Below, piece after piece: positions 61,628 through 64,000 of a DNA stretch of 64,000 nucleotides; position 1 is the first letter of the stretch; the number at the start of each line of letters is the position of its first letter. The stretch comes from an uncultured Azohydromonas sp. (lineage in GTDB: Bacteria; Pseudomonadota; Gammaproteobacteria; Burkholderiales; Burkholderiaceae_C). The position numbers and the translations under genes were made by a program. Where the stretch lies: NCBI RefSeq assembly GCF_937926365.1, contig NZ_CALAOH010000053.1:17352-81351 (forward strand). The letters are read 5' to 3'. The notes under the pieces are model-generated. The model did no database searches. It was not told where the DNA came from and worked only from the letters and a program-made list of their open reading frames with translations.

Positions 61628-62035
61628 ATGACCGACGTTCGAGCCATCTGCGCCATCGGCCTGCGCGGCCAGCTGGGCCTGCACGGGCGCATGCCCTGGG
61701 AAGGCGAGCGCGGGCGCGCCTTCCGCGAGGACGTGGCGCGCTTCTTCGAGATCACCCGCGGCCACGTGCTGCTGGCCGGGCCGCGCACCATCGCCAGCGT
61801 CCCGGAGTTCGCGAAGGCGGACCGCACGGTGGCGGTGATCCACTCCAGTGAGGCGCCGGCCGAAGTGCTGGCGCGCTACCCCGGCCGCGTGGTCTTCATC
61901 GGCGGCGGCCCGGCGGTGTGGGACGCCTACGCGCCCTTCATCCGGCACTGGGACGTGACGCGGCTGCCCTACGACGGCGACGCCGACCGCTGGTTCAAGC
62001 CCGAGTGGCTCACGGCCGGCGGAGCCGGGGCCTGA
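61628..62035 (+). CDS. Short dihydrofolate reductase-like protein
   Basis: 135 residues from ATG 61628 with AAGGAG seven bases upstream. Reads as DHFR: CAIGLRGQLGLHGRMPWEGE at the start, then ARFFEITRGHVLLAGPRTIA and VVFIGGGPAVWDAY. Normal DHFR is ~160-170; the last beta strands are missing or short, and the usual acidic residue after MPW is replaced by EGER. It may be a reduced DHFR or a relative with another substrate (for example pterin). Confidence 0.75.
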   Translation: MTDVRAICAIGLRGQLGLHGRMPWEGERGRAFREDVARFFEITRGHVLLAGPRTIASVPEFAKADRTVAVIHSSEAPAEVLARYPGRVVFIGGGPAVWDAYAPFIRHWDVTRLPYDGDADRWFKPEWLTAGGAGA

Positions 62036-62066
62036 GCGGCGGGCCCGGCACACCCGCTCCCCCAGC

Positions 62067-62090
62067 TTTGTCCCGCCCGCGCGGGACAAA
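62067..62090. terminator. Hairpin, possible bidirectional terminator
   Basis: TTTGTCCCGC (62067-62076), CCGC loop, GCGGGACAAA (62081-62090): a perfect ten-bp stem ending in A/T pairs. No extended T-run on either side, so it is only a possible terminator after the dihydrofolate reductase gene. Confidence 0.45.
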
Positions 62091-62179
62091 TCGCCTATGG
62101 AGCGCCTCACACCGGCTGACTACGGTGGACCCCGGCTTGGTGATGGTTCCGCTTCAACCGTGATCGCAGGAGGCGCCCG

Positions 62180-62443
62180 ATGGAAACGATCATGCGGATT
62201 TACGTCTGGTTCCTGCGGGCGTGCCTGGCCATCGCCGCGGGCTTCGTGCTGTGGCTGGTGGTGGAGACGCTGCGCTCCTCCGGCCTCACCGAGGACCTGG
62301 GCCAGGCCGGACGCGAGCCTTACGCCAGCGCCTCCCTCAGCCCGCTGGCCCTGCGCGTCCTGCGCTCCACCGCCGCGGCCAGCACCCCGGGCTGCGGCGA
62401 CACCAGCGTGAACGCGCTGCGCGCCCGCGTGATGCCGGTGTAG
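62180..62443 (+). CDS. Small single-helix membrane protein, overlaps recD end
   Basis: 87 residues from ATG 62180, with AGGAGG seven to eight bases upstream. The N-terminal half has one strong helix (IYVWFLRACLAIAAGFVLWL). The C-terminal half overlaps the last 124 bases of recD on the other strand and is of low complexity, so the real gene may have decayed or been extended at its 3' end. Family unknown. Confidence 0.4.
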   Translation: METIMRIYVWFLRACLAIAAGFVLWLVVETLRSSGLTEDLGQAGREPYASASLSPLALRVLRSTAAASTPGCGDTSVNALRARVMPV

Positions 62444-64000
62444 GCCAGCTCGCGCGTGAGCAGCTGCGCGGCGCCGCCCTCCGGCAGCGCCAGTACCGTG
62501 TGCTCGAACTCCGAGCCCTGCGACTTGTGCACCGTCAGCGCGAAGGCGGTCTCCACGTCCGACAGCCGGCTCGCCAGCACCGAGCGCAGCTGCGGCCCCT
62601 CCAGGAAGTACACCCGCAGCGCGGTGCGCGCGCCCGGCGCCTTGAGCACGATGCCGATGTCGCCGTTGAACACGCCCAGCGCGCCCTGGTTGCGCGTGAC
62701 CATCACCGGCCGGCCCTCGTACCACTCGCCGCTCTTCCTCAACAGCCCCGCGCCGGCCAGGCCGGCCTCGATGGCCTCGTTCAGGCCCTCCACGCCCCAT
62801 TCGCCCTCGCGCACCGCGCACAGCACCCGGAAGCGCTCGAAAGCCAGCAGCACCTGCTTCGCCCACTCGGCGTGCGCGGCCTCGTCCTCGCCGCCGGGCC
62901 GCTCGCGCAGCAGCGCCAGGTAGGGCGCGTAGCCGCCCGGCGCGCCGGGACGGCCCTGCAGCGCCAGCCGCACCACGGCCCGCGGCGAAACGCTCTCCAG
63001 CCACCGCAGCTCGGGGCCCTGCGCATCGCGCAGCACGCGCTGCGCGGCGGGCACCTTGCCCTGGTTCACGGCCAGCGCGAGCGCGCCGATGGGGCCGCCG
63101 AAGCGCCGGCTCTCGCGCAGCATCACCGTCTGCTGCGCCAGCGCCGTCCCGGCGCCCTTGCAGAAGTCCTTGGGCAGCTCGATGCCGCACGCCGCCTGCA
63201 CGTAGGCGCGCGTGTCCGCGTCGTAGTGCCCCTGGTCGGCCTCGCCGCACAGGTCGCCCAGCACCGCGCCGGCCTCCACCGAGGCGAGCTGGTCCTTGTC
63301 GCCCAGCAGCACCACGCGCGCCGAGGCGGGCAGCGCGTCCAGCAGCGCGGCCATCATCTCCAGGTGGACCATGGAGGCCTCGTCCACGATCAGCACGTCC
63401 ACGTCCAGCGGATGCGAGGCGTCGAAGGCGAAGCGCCGCGTGTCCGGCCGCCCGCCCAGCAGCCCGTGCAGCGTGCGCGCCGCGCCGATGCGCGCCGTGA
63501 GCCCGGCCAGGTCCGGCGTCGGCCCCAGCCGCTCGGCCAGCGCCTGCAGCGAGCCCTCGATGGACTGCTTCAGCCGCGCCGCCGCCTTGCCCGTGGGCGC
63601 GGCCAGTGCGATGCGCAGCCGCTCCGGCGCCGGCGCGGTGGCCAGCAGCAGCGCCAGCAGCCGCGCCACGGTGTAGGTCTTGCCCGTGCCCGGCCCCCCG
63701 GTGATCACGGACAGCCGCCCGCGCAGCGCCACCGCGCAGGCGATCTTCTGCCAGTCGGGCTTTGCTGCCCGGACGCCGGACGCCGGCGGGAAGAGGCGAT
63801 CCAGCCAGTCCCGCGCCGCGGCCAGGTCCACGTCCTCGCGCAGCACGCCGCGCGCACGCACCTGCGCTGCCACGCGCTGCTCGTAGTCCCAGTAGCGGCG
63901 CAGGTACAGCCGCGTGCCGGCCAGCACCAGCAGCGGGGTGTCGCGGTCCGGGCCGGCGGCGGCGGTCGCGCCGGTCGCCGCGCCGGGACCGTCCGCCGCG
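62320..64000 (-). CDS. recD: Exodeoxyribonuclease V alpha subunit RecD (5' end outside the window)
   Basis: About 560 residues are visible; the frame continues to base 64000. Helicase motifs in order: Walker A GGPGTGKTYT, DEASMVHLEMMAAL, LLGDKDQLASVEAGAVLGDL, and the late VHKSQGSEFEHTVL and LTRELAYTGITRAR. RecD is the fast 5'-3' helicase of RecBCD. The recBC genes are not seen and would lie to the right. Confident on family. Confidence 0.95.
   Translation of the reverse strand, partial: AADGPGAATGATAAAGPDRDTPLLVLAGTRLYLRRYWDYEQRVAAQVRARGVLREDVDLAAARDWLDRLFPPASGVRAAKPDWQKIACAVALRGRLSVITGGPGTGKTYTVARLLALLLATAPAPERLRIALAAPTGKAAARLKQSIEGSLQALAERLGPTPDLAGLTARIGAARTLHGLLGGRPDTRRFAFDASHPLDVDVLIVDEASMVHLEMMAALLDALPASARVVLLGDKDQLASVEAGAVLGDLCGEADQGHYDADTRAYVQAACGIELPKDFCKGAGTALAQQTVMLRESRRFGGPIGALALAVNQGKVPAAQRVLRDAQGPELRWLESVSPRAVVRLALQGRPGAPGGYAPYLALLRERPGGEDEAAHAEWAKQVLLAFERFRVLCAVREGEWGVEGLNEAIEAGLAGAGLLRKSGEWYEGRPVMVTRNQGALGVFNGDIGIVLKAPGARTALRVYFLEGPQLRSVLASRLSDVETAFALTVHKSQGSEFEHTVLALPEGGAAQLLTRELAYTGITRARSAFTLVSPQPGVLAAAVERRTRRASGLREALA

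Noticed and set aside
62180..62443. Full 87-residue protein as a firm gene
   Set aside because: The first half with its ribosome site is plausible, but the second half lies over the recD end and looks non-coding, so it is listed only with low confidence.

Overview
The window is about 64 kb of very GC-rich, densely coded bacterial chromosome. It most resembles a betaproteobacterium of the order Burkholderiales, probably Comamonadaceae-like. This is an inference from the Bug/TctC-type solute receptors, a polyhydroxyalkanoate-granule gene, a cd1-type nirS/norCB denitrification cluster of betaproteobacterial layout, and the general codon and base composition. No tRNA, rRNA, CRISPR array, insertion sequence or prophage was seen.

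Layout. 1-3.2 kb: the start of a TonB-dependent receptor, a LysR regulator divergent from a guanidinium-exporter-type SMR gene, and two small stand-alone genes. 3.3-8.7 kb: a sugar-acid block (TRAP receptor, IlvD/Edd-type sugar-acid dehydratase, FAH-fold hydrolase/dehydratase) under a divergent LysR gene. 8.8-13.7 kb: a GNAT/isochorismatase pair, a GAF-GGDEF-EAL protein and a chemoreceptor. 13.7-26.3 kb: a phosphate/polyphosphate region with two RHG phosphatases, CYTH-CHAD, Ppx, PstS, a PhoB-like wing-helix lacking a receiver, Ppk1 and Ppk2. It has two matching Pho-box-like sites and is interrupted by an Xre/RES toxin-antitoxin pair and a TauE-type permease. 26.6-28.5 kb: a dCache-PAS-diguanylate cyclase.

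28.5-45.2 kb is a complete aerobic-to-denitrifying switch region. nirE is divergent from nirS-nirM-nirC-nirF-nirDL-nirGH-nirJ-nirN (cd1 nitrite reductase plus heme d1 synthesis). The dnr regulator is next, and on the opposite strand lies norC-norB-norQ-(4Fe-4S membrane protein)-norD. Dnr/FNR-type sites (TTRA-N6-TCAA) sit in the nirE/nirS gap, upstream of norC and upstream of dnr. A fourth site, upstream of norC on the far side, appears to drive a short terminator-ended transcript with no good start codon, a candidate denitrification-linked small RNA.

45.3-56.2 kb: a PhzF-family gene, small unknowns, a BON-domain membrane protein, and an organic-acid block (LysR, Bug receptor, lactonase, aconitase, an SBP-like protein without a signal peptide, and a second Bug receptor). 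56.3-64 kb: a tandem pair of related small membrane proteins, a BigR-regulated persulfide/sulfide module (MBL hydrolase, BigR, two YeeE/YedE halves), a ribbon-helix-helix-like protein under a near-perfect 25-bp palindrome, a BON protein, a short dihydrofolate reductase and the 3' part of recD. Nitrate reductase, nosZ, TRAP membrane subunits and the remaining Pst/PhoR genes are not in the window.
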